64,000 bases of DNA, taken from assembly GCA_030770545.1 (NCBI GenBank), contig CM061096.1, positions 16,287,501-16,351,500 of the forward strand, read 5' to 3'. This document shows, piece by piece, positions 48,945 through 58,890 of this stretch (position 1 is the stretch's first letter; every line of letters starts with the position of its first letter). Under the pieces are notes generated by a model. That model worked only from the letters and a program-made list of their open reading frames with translations, did not search any database and was not told where the DNA came from. Both the position numbers and the translations under genes were made by a program. This DNA is from Macropodus opercularis (taxonomy: Eukaryota > Chordata > Actinopteri > Anabantiformes > Osphronemidae).

Positions 48945-49540
48945 GTGAGTATCTGTGTGACCTGCGTCCTTGTGGCATCGTTTTCTGGTGTTGACAGTGA
49001 CTCGTACCTTATATGTGGCTCCACCGTATATGATTAATAGTAGTATAGATTGTCCAGCTTTGTTGGGTTCTCTTCTCCGCTGTCCAGAACCGGTTTAAGA
49101 TGCATTGATTTCTTATTTTGGACTGTGTGTCGGCTCAGTGCTGCTCGTACTGTGAGATGGTCGGCTCAACGCTGGGCTGCTACAGTAAAGGCTGCACGCT
49201 GCGCTACCACTACCTGTGTGCTATCGAGGCAGGTGAGTGGATGCCATGATTGACGGCAGGTGACGTAAAACACTTTCGGCCTGTGAACGGTGTGGCTGTT
49301 GTCTGTCCTCCAGATTGCTCTCTGAATGAAGACAACTTCTCCCTGAGGTGTCCGAAGCACAAGGTAAAGAAGGAGAGGTTGGTCTTTGTTCTGTGTTTTT
49401 TTGCTTATGATCTGTTCGTGTCCCTTGTTCTCTACCTTTAACGCCGGCGGTTTTCCGTCTGTACCTCGTTCTTCGCTCAGTGTACCCAGAGCATCCGGCC
49501 AGCCAAGCCAGTGTACCTGGAGCAGTCGGGGAGGGGCTGA
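41964..49540 (+). CDS. tcf20: Transcription factor 20 (TCF20/SPBP family)
   Basis: Nuclear chromatin-binding coregulator, paralogue of RAI1. Four coding exons: 41964-48944, 49139-49232, 49314-49363, 49481-49540; 2,394 residues and TGA, against 1,960 in human. The ATG at 41964 (acaATG) is chosen because human TCF20 also starts MQ.F; an in-frame TTG at 41952 is not a plausible start. Recognised blocks: NFSPISNPSPAASAVHSPSC (about 370), PSLLQEVLQGY (about 932), NPLILRRRVRSFISPIPAKR (about 1460), KGRGLKLEAIVQKI (about 1547), AT-hook-like KGYFPSGKKKGRPVGSVNKQ (about 1785), a basic region (about 1895-1920), a first zinc cluster LLCCLCQKW (about 2058), and the C-terminal extended PHD from WVHEGC through CSYCEMVGSTLGCY to RCPKHK. 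A short Gln run is near 954. The extra length is in Ser/Pro/Gln-rich disordered sequence. Confidence 0.94.
49139..49232 (+). CDS. tcf20: tcf20 exon: extended PHD core
   Basis: 94 nt reading CCSYCEMVGSTLGCYSKGCT then LRYHYLCAIEA. The Cys and His spacing matches the zinc-binding PHD shared with RAI1 and PHF14-type proteins. Confidence 0.93.
49314..49363 (+). CDS. tcf20: tcf20 exon: end of extended PHD
   Basis: 50 nt reading DCSLNEDNFSLRCPKHK with the carried base, supplying the last Cys-x2-His type ligands. Confidence 0.92.
49481..49540 (+). CDS. tcf20: tcf20 last coding exon
   Basis: Twenty codons including stop: CTQSIRPAKPVYLEQSGRG. The final residues resemble the human end (TEQSERG), supporting this exon over readthrough of the previous donor. 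Confidence 0.8.
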   Translation, partial: CTQSIRPAKPVYLEQSGRG

Positions 49541-51400
49541 GACCAACGGCGACTCGGAGGAGATGCTGGAGTCTGGTAGCTGTGAGTTCAGACCCAGCTG
49601 TGTGTTTCAGTTTGCGGGTTTCCAGTGTGTTGGCTAACTCTGACCCTGCCGTCACTGCACCGGCCTCGCCTTCAACCCAGCTTATCCCAAAGCAAACAAC
49701 TTACAAGCTCCAAGGTGTCTGGTCGACCTGCTAACGGTCCGGGGGACTGAGAACATGAACAGTCCCTGCGTTCTCATTAGAAGTGCAATGACAAACTGCA
49801 GACTCGAAGAAGGAGCTGATCACTGTCTGTGTGGCCGTCTGCCGTCAACTCTAGAATCTGATCTTTGGTTGTAATTCCTGCTTGTGTTTGTTTTCGCAGG
49901 TTAGTTTGGACGGAGGAACCTGAAGCTGCGAGAGAACAACCGGGAATGTAGCGTTTCTCTACAGGAATCCGCGTCATTCACGTTTAGGACCAGAGAAGAG
50001 AAACCTTTTTTGTAAGAAACTTGATGCTCTTTACTTAAACGCAGAAAAAGAAAAAACATGGACTTGCAACGTAAAGGAAAAGACAAAAAAAACCAACCAG
50101 AGACCTAAGTGGAATAATGAGACGGAGGAAGTTTTCTGTGAAGGACTAAAGGAACCAACATCCTCTCTAGGCTCACCTGTTTTCCTCAAACACCTTCCTA
50201 GTATTAAACTCTTCATTATTGTTTCATCTTTTTTGTTTGCTTTGAAAAGACATGAGCGAGTTGGTGTCGAAGGAAAGTTTAGTATTCTCTCATTAGTAGT
50301 TTTTTTATTTTATTCTTTTATTAGGATGATCACAGTTATTATTTTAGTCGTCATTATCCTTTTGTATCCTCAGCAGTATTTACTCATTAGAAGGAATGGA
50401 TGTATCTCCCTTTATATTCAGTTAACACACGACTTGGACTTCTAGTTTTTCCCGTTCCTGGAGAGGGAGGAGCCAGAGTGATGTCTGGAATGTCAGGGTC
50501 GAGTTTGCCACAAAGACATTATTGCCTTGGAGAACGGACATCTGTTGCCTTTTAAACGTCGCGTTCGTTGTGTGAGTGAGAAGTTCGTGTGAGTGCAAAG
50601 CTGAAAAATGCCGATATCTGGGTCTTTGATTCCATTTTGGTCCGTTTGAAAAGTGTTCTTATTTTTCATCCCTGGGGTTTTTACGGTACAGATAGTATAC
50701 ATGAAAAATCAGATGGACACAGTCTTATTTTTCAAGTACAAATGTTCGTAATGTGCAAAGAGAAGGACCGAGCCGTTAAGAAGAGGAGATAACACTATAG
50801 ACTAATGCGTTTGAGCTGGAGGAAGGCGATGGACCGGACACTCACAACATGTTCTGACGGGTGTGGATTTCGTTTTTGAGGAGAGGCCGTTGGAGCGGTG
50901 TCATATGCGCAGGTTCTGGGCCTAACCAAGTACTTTGAATGCTTTTATTCTGAAGTGACAGTGATTTGGTTGAAGAAGCAAAGTCCATTCAAAAGAAGCA
51001 TTGCCATAAATCTAACAGTCCGTCGTACCCGGTGTTGTCTTTACCATTTTTTATTGTTATTCTTGTAAAAAAAATCCAGCTGAGAAGACAGTTACACTAT
51101 GAGAACCATGCTGTATTAGAAAGCTGTCGATATGTACATGAATTATGAATACACCTACAAATGCTTCAAACGTGCTCCTCTTCTCATTTCTGACACTTCT
51201 GCACCGACTGTGTCTGTGGCTCTTGGGCACATGAACTATCTCCATGTCTGGAAACCATAACCCTGAGGGTCAACGATTCAGAAAGATTTAAACAGAAGGT
51301 TTGTTACCAAAATAATCACCAGCTGGTACCAGATGAACAGTAGAAACCAAAGGCTACAAATGTCATTGTCTAGTACTATTGGATACGTTGCTGGGAGGGT
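49541..51400 (+). other. tcf20: tcf20 3' UTR (end uncertain)
   Basis: No coding features. A good donor (tagct|gtgagt, at 49582) and acceptor (ttttcgcag, ending 49899) suggest an intron in the UTR. The stop would sit about 41 nt before that junction. ATTAAA at 50203-50208 is one poly(A) candidate; the true end could be later. Confidence 0.4.
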
Positions 51401-51849
51401 TTCCTTCTAGTAAATATCTGACCTTTAATCAATTCATCCACCTCCGTGATCAATAGGTAGATGTAGACACACTAAATGTGACTAGTGCTTTATTGTGGCT
51501 GGAGCTGGTGTTGGAGGCCTCAGAGGTTGCAAACACACGAGCTTTTCATGTGTCGCGTTTTCAGTCACCATTTCAAGGTCGTGTTGATTGTCGCTGCTGC
51601 GTGTTCGTACCGACTGGACAGCGTTTGAAGTGGGGGCAGATCAGGGGAGGAGAGATGAATGAAATAGATCAAAATGAGTGTAGGAAAATGAAAACAGATG
51701 GAACAGAATCGCCTGTTGTGGATTTGGATGGATGGATTAGAGGAGGCGACCGTGTGTGTGTGTGATCATAAAGACTGACAGCCACGCTGCTGGCAGGGGT
51801 CAGTGTGACCAACAGTGTGTGGCCAAAATCCTCTCACTCTCACCGTCCG

Positions 51850-51927
51850 ATGAAGGGTGACGGCGGAGGATGCTGCGACTCCACGAGGGAACTGAGGACA
51901 AAGCAAGAGCCTGAGAGAGCGAAGGAG
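51850..51927 (+). other. possible 5' leader exon of gsg1-like with an upstream frame
   Basis: A strong donor (gaaggag|gtgagt at 51928) precedes an acceptor ending at 52084 (ccctcaccag). Splicing would give a leader in which an upstream ATG (51850) reads through to a TGA overlapping the main ATG at 52108-52111. Leader exon not proven. Confidence 0.3.
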
Positions 51928-52107
51928 GTGAGTCCTTCCCATTACGTCCTGCTCGAGTCTTGTTATTCCATTATGTGGTGAAGGCTAATAGCATAGCGCT
52001 GCCCGTCCTTTAACGATTAACAGTCTGCTGGAGCCGAGCTCAACCTTTGACAGACCCGGTTCACCTTCCCTCTTCCCTCACCAGCCCCGTCCTTCCTCTG
52101 ACCCACC

Positions 52108-52405
52108 ATGATGGCGTTCCTGCAGCAGATGCGCTCCCCTCGCCTCTCCTTCATCCAGACGCTCGTGTCTCTCTTCCTGGGCGCCGTGGCCCTCATGTCC
52201 TCCTACTGGTGCGTGGGCAAACAGAAGGTGCCCAAGCCGCTGTGTTCGCCCACCAAGCACAGCAACTGCATCCCCGTCCCCGGCGTGTCCAACTCCTCCA
52301 ACATCCAGTTCTTCTGGGAGACGGGGGACGACCGGTTCGTCTTCCCCAAGTTCCACACCGGCCTGTTCATCACCTGTGAGGAGAACATCTACGCAGACGC
52401 ATGGG
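52108..52405 (+). CDS. gsg1: gsg1 exon 1 (coding)
   Basis: 99 codons plus one base: TM1 and most of the first extracellular loop. NSSN is a likely glycosylation site. Donor atggg|gtgaga. Confidence 0.88.
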
Positions 52406-55400
52406 GTGAGAACAGGCACAAACAGGTAGACTGAGACACAAAGAGCTGAAACGATGGGAGGGGATGAATTCCTCACCGATCACAAAGGACAGAGAAAAGC
52501 CAGACATGCGATTAGAGATCCTGATCAGGATTAAGCAAGTAGGGAAATGATTAAAAGAAATGTATAAAGACGCACAGGACAGAACTCGGTCCCACGTGAT
52601 CAGCCACATTCGGTCTCGTTCTGTGTTTTGGGCTGTGCTGTGTGTGGAGGATATTACCAAGGTGAGGGATGATCCGTAAACAGGAAAAGCACCGGGCTAC
52701 ACTCGGAGATGTGACGCAGCCATTCTGGGTCACGGGAAGAGAGGAAATCCAAGGTGACGAAGAGGAATGGAGGTCTCAGGTGTGTTAAGTTATACGTGTG
52801 TCTGATGCTCGACCCAAAGAGGATTATTGTCAGTGTGCGCTCCGCCGCGGAGATTTAGACTTCAACAGCAGGACTCAATTAGGGATTAGAAAGCCAGAGA
52901 CGGAACAAAGGTTAATAGGATTCACCAACATTTCACTGGATGGAGATCGAATGATAATGAGTTTGGTCTCAAATGTCGGTCAGACATATGAACCAGTGAG
53001 AGTTTTGTAATTTGCCCCCTCGGTTCTTTGAGACGTTTCACCGAGTGGTTCGGGGGCTAAACCTCTGAGTTGTTAGGGAATTATATGCTGGAGGGTCATG
53101 GAGGTCACACGCTGATCTGTTTAAATGTCTCTTAAACCGGTCGCTCTGTTTAAAGGCCCATAACTAACTTCAGGACGTCAAACCAAACATCACCACAGAA
53201 TTTTGCTTCTGGCTTTTTCCAAACTTTTCACCAAATCAGCTGGAAGTGAGAGACAACACGTCTCGTTTTTTTACTACATTTTTTGTTAAATGTGTCAAAT
53301 CTTGGCCTGAGACTGAGACTCGGTGACAGTGTGTCGGCTTAGGACTGGCCTCTCTCACAAACTGGGTACTGAATCTGTTCAGTGCCACATTAAGATAAGC
53401 CAGAGCTTAAGACGTGTCTTTGAGGATGGATGTTCCAGATGGCCGCCTCCACTCTTCAAACCATCTGTCTTCTCTGGCAAGAACAAGAAGGTTTCTGCCT
53501 TCAGGACCGTTCCTTGTCTTTCAGATGCCAGAAATGGAGCTAGAGCTAAATTATTGATTATTGGACACAGAGTCACCGACCGAGACCCATTTAAAAGCAG
53601 CGTTGCCTCACGGACAGTAAACTGTTCAACTGCAGCTTTAGCAGTTGAATGAAGGATCACTGAAACAAAACCACAGTCCAGCCAGGAGCAAACGATCTAA
53701 CACTGACTAACAAAAGGCAAAAGGACCAAAACAGATGCAAAACGTCGCAAAGTCAAACCTGGGAGTCTCCTCGGGTTGGAGTAACGTTACGGTCCGTGTC
53801 TGAGCTCAGCTTCTCATCTGTGTGCACAGCCCTGTGTGCCGCCACCTAGTGGCCACACGTGCAGCCTCTGCAGGTTTTAAGTGACAGATGTTTGTGAAGT
53901 TTACGTCGATGAATATTTGGATATTTCCTGGAACGCGAGTATGAGAGAGGATCGAGTTATTTACATAACACAAACAAGCGCCTTTAACTGAATTCTAATA
54001 ATGTGTTGAACACATTCAGCCACAGAAGCGAGTGAGGAGACGCGTTTCCAGCCTTCGGCCTCCACTGTCCCTCAGAGCCACTGATTATTTCAGCTGCCTT
54101 GTAAACACGTCGGTAAACAAGCCACAAAGAAGCTTAAGCAGCTGCACAAACTGGTTGCGCCCGCCTCTTATATTCAAATGTCATTTCAAATGCAACGCTG
54201 GAAAAAACACATTCTGGCTTCAAAAACAAAATAATTACACGTTTAAAAGATTGGAAAACAAGACGCCAGAGTTTTCCTGTGCAGCATCTTCTGAGATGTA
54301 AACTCCCATCGACACGTTACATACAAATGATCAAAGTTTGATTGAAATGCTCTGCGTATGGGCTTCATTGTAGAAAACAGCTGATGCTGATTAAGGTCAA
54401 AGGTCGCGTGTGTCCTGGTGACATGAAGCTAATTTATTCCCCTCGTTTGTCTCTTTTCTGTCCATCAGAGGAGAAGTGCCGAGGGTTTTACACGCTGACT
54501 CCGGGAGATGAAAAAGGTAAGGCCTCCTCGCCTCCTCGCCTCCTCCTTGCTCTCCGTACGCCACGTGTCTCTGCTCAGCTTGTCCTCCCTCCGCAGCGAT
54601 GATGTGGCTGTCGCTGTCGCTGGAGCTCATGTACGTCGGGCTGCTGGTGGTCAGCTGCTCGCTGCTGTCGGTGCAGCTGTGCCTCGGCGCCTGGTTCCCG
54701 TCCACGCAGCGCTGGGGCCAGCTGCTCAACGCCTTCGCCGCCGTCTTCACGGTCCTCGGAGGTACCGCAGGTCCTTCCACACGTACCTGATGAGGTGACC
54801 CGTTTGCTCACGGCCCGTCTGTCCGCAGGTCTGCTCGGGATGGTGGGTCACATGATGTTCATGCAGGTGTTTCAGACCACGGCCTCCATGGGCCCAGAAG
54901 ACTTCAAGCCTCACAGCTATGGATACTCCTGGGCCTTCTAGTGAGTGGCATCAAGCCAATAATACTTCGCTCCGAGGCCCACGTGGTGGTGACTCCGTCC
55001 CTCTTTGTCTCCCGCAGTGTGGCCTGGTTCGCCTTCACCGTCTGCATGTCAGCCGGCGTCTCCACACTCAACGATTACACCAAGAAGTTCCTGATGGTGG
55101 GACCCAGGCGGAGCTCCGGCCTCAACCCCTGCAGCTTCAACTGGCTCCTGCCTCCAGCTCCGTACTACACGCCTCCCATCCCTGCCGTGCCGCTGGCCTG
55201 CCCCCCGTCTCCCCCTAGAATCTCCCACTTGTCTCCCTACTACCCGTCGCCGCCGGAGGACTTACCGTCCTCCTCGCCGAGGCTCATACACTCCCACTCC
55301 TTTCCTCTGTCGCACTCGGACTCCTTCCCTCCTCCGCCTCCCCATCCGGCACCGGCGTCCCCGTTCCACCGCCTTTCTCTCCCCTTCCCATCTCCGTCTC

Positions 55401-55474
55401 CCCCTCCGTCCGTGTCCCTACACACCCTGCCGGGACACCAGGACCACTTTGAGCCCGACTACAGTCCACTTTGA
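52108..55474 (+). CDS. gsg1: GSG1-family four-pass membrane protein
   Basis: Claudin-superfamily membrane protein; the family includes GSG1 (testis, binds a poly(A) polymerase) and GSG1L (an AMPA-receptor auxiliary subunit). Five exons: 52108-52405, 54469-54516, 54597-54761, 54829-54940, 55018-55474; 359 residues and TGA. Start is ccaccATG; a second ATG follows directly. Seen: TM1 about 17-36; extracellular loop with KVPKPLC, FWETGDDRF and TCEENI, then EEKCRGFYTLTPGDEK; TM2 about 118-140; TM3 with LNAFAAVFTVLGGLLGMVGH; TM4 with WAFYVAWFAFTVCM. GPEDFKPHSYGYSWAF is a strong family signature. The last 110 or so residues are Pro/Ser-rich and unlike mammalian tails. Named gsg1 by its position beside emp1 and grin2b; from sequence alone GSG1L or GSG1L2 remain possible. 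Confidence 0.85.
52406..54468 (+). other. gsg1: gsg1 first coding intron
   Basis: A 2.1-kb intron with no other exon seen. It holds a strong minus-strand CTCF-like motif at 53838-53852. Confidence 0.75.
53838..53852 (-). promoter_or_regulatory. CTCF-like motif
   Basis: The minus strand reads ccactaggtggcggc, a full match to the CTCF core, inside a gsg1 intron. Confidence 0.55.
54469..54516 (+). CDS. gsg1: gsg1 exon 2
   Basis: 48 nt, EEKCRGFYTLTPGDEK with the carried base; the conserved loop segment before TM2. Confidence 0.88.
54597..54761 (+). CDS. gsg1: gsg1 exon 3
   Basis: 165 nt, TM2 and the first half of TM3. An alternative donor is not evident; gga|g gtacc is used to keep phase 1. 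Confidence 0.88.
54829..54940 (+). CDS. gsg1: gsg1 exon 4
   Basis: 112 nt, GLLGMVGHMMFMQVFQTTAS to GYSWAF; end of TM3 and outer loop 2. Confidence 0.9.
55018..55474 (+). CDS. gsg1: gsg1 exon 5: TM4 and Pro/Ser-rich tail
   Basis: 457 nt, from YVAWFAFTVCMSAGVSTLND through a CT-rich coding stretch rich in Pro, Ser and His, ending FEPDYSPL and TGA. Confidence 0.85.
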
Positions 55475-55580
55475 GCTCCCGCATCGATGCAGACTGAAGT
55501 CGTTGACTTCTGCGATGGTTGTATCGTGCGATTGGAATCTACCTGAACTGTGGTCGTCACTGTTCTAACAGAGAAAAGAA

Positions 55581-55586
55581 ATTAAA
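55581..55586 (+). other. gsg1: gsg1 poly(A) signal candidate
   Basis: ATTAAA 107 bp after the stop. AATAAA at 55849-55854 is a later alternative that would overlap the emp1 3' end. Confidence 0.5.
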
Positions 55587-55809
55587 TGTGCTGGAGTCTT
55601 CAGCGTGATGCCATGAATGTTCACTGTGCTCTGAGGAGGTTCTCCAGGGAACGATCAGGTCTAAAATGAGTTGATTATGTCACTCGTGTTAAGCAAGACG
55701 ACTGATTTGTGGAGGTTTTTAGCTGTTTTAGTTCAAAACAGATAAAAACCTAAATGCTCGTCCTAGATTCTACTGAAGCATGTGACAAAGAATGACTTCA
55801 GCAAGTGTT

Positions 55810-56598
55810 TGAAAATCAACTTTAATATAATTCACGAGAAATAACAAAAATAAAAAGGCATCAGACATGTGGAGCTTTTTGAGGAACTATACATTTACAC
55901 GTCTTCTATATTCTAACAGTCGAAGCCTTAGTGTCACATCACGAGGAAGCATTGAACTGATCAAACTGAAAATATGTGGAATCTATTAGATTTCGAATTA
56001 TTGAGTGGTTGACTTATGTCAGATGTAACTTTTTCTGTGAATCATTCAGATTCAGGTGTGGATTTGTTCCTTTGTGTCTCTACAGTAACGTACTGTAAAG
56101 GTTCCTGCACCAAATCATCTCACACTGTGAAACGCTTTTCAGCTGATTCAGCAAATCGATGCAGCTGTGTTGTTGTTAAAACCAACCCAGAATAAGTAAA
56201 ATCATAACTCGCCCATTTTAGCCAACATTCATATAACAATAGAAACATGTACATCACAATAGAAGCCACAGATTTTACTCAACCTGTTGATGGTAAAAGC
56301 CAGAAACATTGTCAGATCTTAATTTATCATTGCATCCTATAAAAGTCGAGTTTATAAACGAAAATATGCTCAATTCTTAGATGCCCTGAAGGAATCCAGC
56401 CCACGGTCTGTGTCGAGAAAACCCGAATACAGCCACAAACATGCAGACAGGCTCAATTAAAGACCAGTATTTGAGCGTCTGCTGTTTCAATGAACCTACG
56501 CTTTCAGCTCAAACCTGTCCGATAACACTAAGCCCAGAGTTGAGCTGAAAGAGTGGGTCCAGGCAGACGCCGGACGGGTGGAGCTAGCGCCACTGTCC
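55810..56598 (-). other. emp1: emp1 3' UTR
   Basis: Lies after the emp1 stop on the minus strand. A minus-strand ATTAAA at 55821-55826 is the best poly(A) candidate and would leave the gsg1 and emp1 ends about 200 bp apart. Confidence 0.45.
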
Positions 56599-56756
56599 TC
56601 ACGCAGTCTTCTTGCGTAGCACAAAGTAAATGATGGAGGAGATGAACGTGAGGCCGAAGGCGATCCACGCCAGGATGAAGCAGTGGCCGTACCATCCGTC
56701 TTCTTGGATGTGGAAGCGTTCTGTGTAGATGGAGGCTGCGATCATGATGAACAGGC
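56599..56756 (-). CDS. emp1: emp1 exon: TM3 end and TM4
   Basis: 158 nt, LFIMIAASIYTERF to YFVLRKKTA and TGA. Confidence 0.92.
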
Positions 56757-57825
56757 CTGAGGAAGAGAAGAAACAGAAATGAATCGCTGAACGAACACAA
56801 AAGCAAAACTGCAAATGAGTGTGACAGGAAACACTCACAGGCAACGAACTGGAAGACGCCAGAGATGGTGAACCTGCGTCCTTTTTCCAGGGTGAAGAGC
56901 TGAGCCACGAACACGAAGACGCCCAGGATGGAGAAGATACAGGCGAGGACGGAGCAGGCCTGCACCGCCTGGAGGTAGTCTGCAGGGGGAGCCAGAGAGA
57001 GCAGAGGCATGAGACTGGGCCGACACGCCCAGGAAACAGGACGCTGAGACTGGTGCCCTGCGAAATGAGCCTCAGCGTGTGGTAACACATTGAGTCCTTT
57101 TACCAGTTGCGTGTTCACGTTTTATGGGGATGTAAAAGTGAAACGGGAAGGTAGACTGTTGCTAGGATACCGCGTTGGCACGAAATACATCGTCGCCCCT
57201 GAAAACCTCTTTCCTGCTTTTCTTGGCTCCTCTGTGGTCTGAAGGTGAAGAGAGGTTCAGTTGGTTGCAATGTCGCACCAGAACCTGTTCAGCTCCACCG
57301 AAGACCGGTTCTTCAGCCATGTTCTGACTGTCTGCAGGTGGCTCTTACCTTGGGGGTAGGAGGAGATTGAAGGAAGGTCCGTCTGGTTCCACACTCCGTT
57401 TACGTTGACCCAGCGGAACCACACGTCGGTGGACATGGTGTTAGTCATCCACCAGGCCTGAGGGCGAGGACACAGGCTCAACATGAATTAAAGGAATCAG
57501 AAACGTGTGGTGAATTTGAAATGCACAGCTGTAACAGTCACAGTGACTCATATGTGGTGGGATGACAAACAGGCGCCAGTTTCAATAATATCCAACAATT
57601 CAGAATCTCATGTGTACACAGTGACGTCGCTGTGGCAGCGTATCTGCCACCCAGAAATGCGAAGCATGTGGCCCTGAGAGCAGCGAGGGCCTCGGGTGAT
57701 GAAGCCCTATCGCTGCGTGCAGGTATGTGCAAACTCAAGGTACTCACGTTGTCGATGGTCGCCACCAGGAGGAGGATGATGGCGGCGACGTGAAGGAGGA
57801 AAATACCAGCGAGGAGGATCAGCAT
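56599..57825 (-). CDS. emp1: Epithelial membrane protein 1 (PMP22/EMP family)
   Basis: Small four-pass plasma-membrane protein of the PMP22/EMP/claudin group. Four coding exons on the minus strand, in order 57825-57748, 57457-57349, 56979-56839, 56756-56599; 161 residues and TGA (human EMP1 157). TM1 is in MLILLAGIFLLHVAAIILLL, TM2 in VQACSVLACIFSILGVFVFV, TM3 in ISGVFQFVACLFIMIAASIY, TM4 in ILAWIAFGLTFISSIIYFVL, and the end is the typical LRKK motif. The first outer loop has WW, VWF and the sequon NQT but no Cys at all, whereas EMP1, EMP2, EMP3 and PMP22 have two there. Called emp1 rather than emp2 because it neighbours grin2b and gsg1. It is convergent with gsg1. Confidence 0.88.
56839..56979 (-). 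CDS. emp1: emp1 exon: TM2 and start of TM3
   Basis: 141 nt, DYLQAVQACSVLACIFSILG to SGVFQFVA, with FTLEKGRRF as the conserved cytosolic loop. Confidence 0.92.
57349..57457 (-). CDS. emp1: emp1 exon: first extracellular loop
   Basis: 109 nt, AWWMTNTMSTDVWFRWVNVN to SISSYPQ. The frame contains no cysteine codon. Confidence 0.88.
57748..57825 (-). CDS. emp1: emp1 exon: TM1
   Basis: 26 codons, MLILLAGIFLLHVAAIILLL then VATIDN. The acceptor (ccctctgcag) ends at 57836, leaving 10 leader bases before ATG. Confidence 0.9.
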
Positions 57826-58190
57826 GATGACTGTTCTGCAGAGGGAGAAAACTCGTTACACCACTTTCACTGTGGCACATAAATGTGACTGGAGGCGACG
57901 CTGCGGCAGAAGAACCCACACAGACAGAATCAGAACCAGTTCGCGCAGACAGTAGCCGGGCCTGGACCTGGCAGCCACTCGGGGCGTGGCCTCGCAGCTT
58001 CTAATTACTGTGAGTTACAGCTTCACGCGAGTCGGAGCCGAGGAGCTGCAGAAAACACACGGGGACCAGGCCGAGCGGGAGGAGGGAAGCTGCCGGAGGC
58101 GGATGAGTTCGGGCTTGTCCTGAGCTGCCACTCCTTAAAGCAACTGTACTGAATACCTGCTGCTCCCTGGTGCGTCTGGCCCACGCCCAG

Positions 58191-58203
58191 CCCCCCCCCC
58201 CCC
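58191..58203. repeat. (C)13 homopolymer
   Basis: Thirteen C in a row in the presumed first intron of emp1; a likely place for sequencing length error. Confidence 0.9.
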
Positions 58204-58800
58204 TCCCGAACCCTGAACCGGGACCGTGTCACAGCCCACGGTGCGTAGAGGCAAACTGAAAACCGATGCTGCAGCCGAGGAGCCCACGAGGGGCTGAGCT
58301 GCCTGGACGCAGGTCGGAGCGTCGGGCTGGGTGTGAACACAGACGCACATCTGGAATGTGCTGGGTCTCTCCACAGAGAAGGAGCGGTCAGGGCTGGGTC
58401 CCGCTCAGCACACGCCCACACGCTCCACACATCTCTGGGCCCACTTCTTTCCCCAAGCTTTCATAAGTTTGGTTTGCAAATATTTGTTCTGGATCATTTC
58501 TGCCTGAAACTGCCCCGAGGCCGAGTTCTGGAGCTGGATGTGTCTGCGTGGGAACGAAGCCGCCGGACGCTTTGCTGAACACCAGCGACAGGACGCTGGA
58601 ATATCTTGGCCAAATCTCATCATCAGGTGGGATTTGGCCATTTTGGGCCATTCTCCATTACACAAAGCAAAACACCCAGCAAACAACCGACAGCAGCCTT
58701 TGAAGCAGCCTCTGCTACAGGAACACATCTGGAAATCCCAGCTGTGTTCAAGAACGAGGACCCGACGTGAAACCCAGACAGAAGAGAGCGTGTGACTTAC

Positions 58801-58890
58801 TGTGAGGCGGCTCTGTCTCTTCCAACTCCTGCTGCTCTCAGAGAAGCTAATTTCAGACTGGGAGTCTAAATGCACCGACTGTAGTAGCTA
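58801..58890 (-). other. emp1: possible non-coding first exon of emp1
   Basis: On the minus strand a strong donor (caca|gtaagt, at 58800) follows about 90 bp of mixed sequence, and a TATA-like aaaag stretch lies near 58,915. Human EMP1 also has a non-coding first exon. Start not fixed. Confidence 0.35.

Noticed and set aside
48945..49037. Readthrough of the tcf20 main exon as its C-terminus
   Set aside because: A strong donor sits at 48945 and the true PHD cysteines follow in phase in the next exons.
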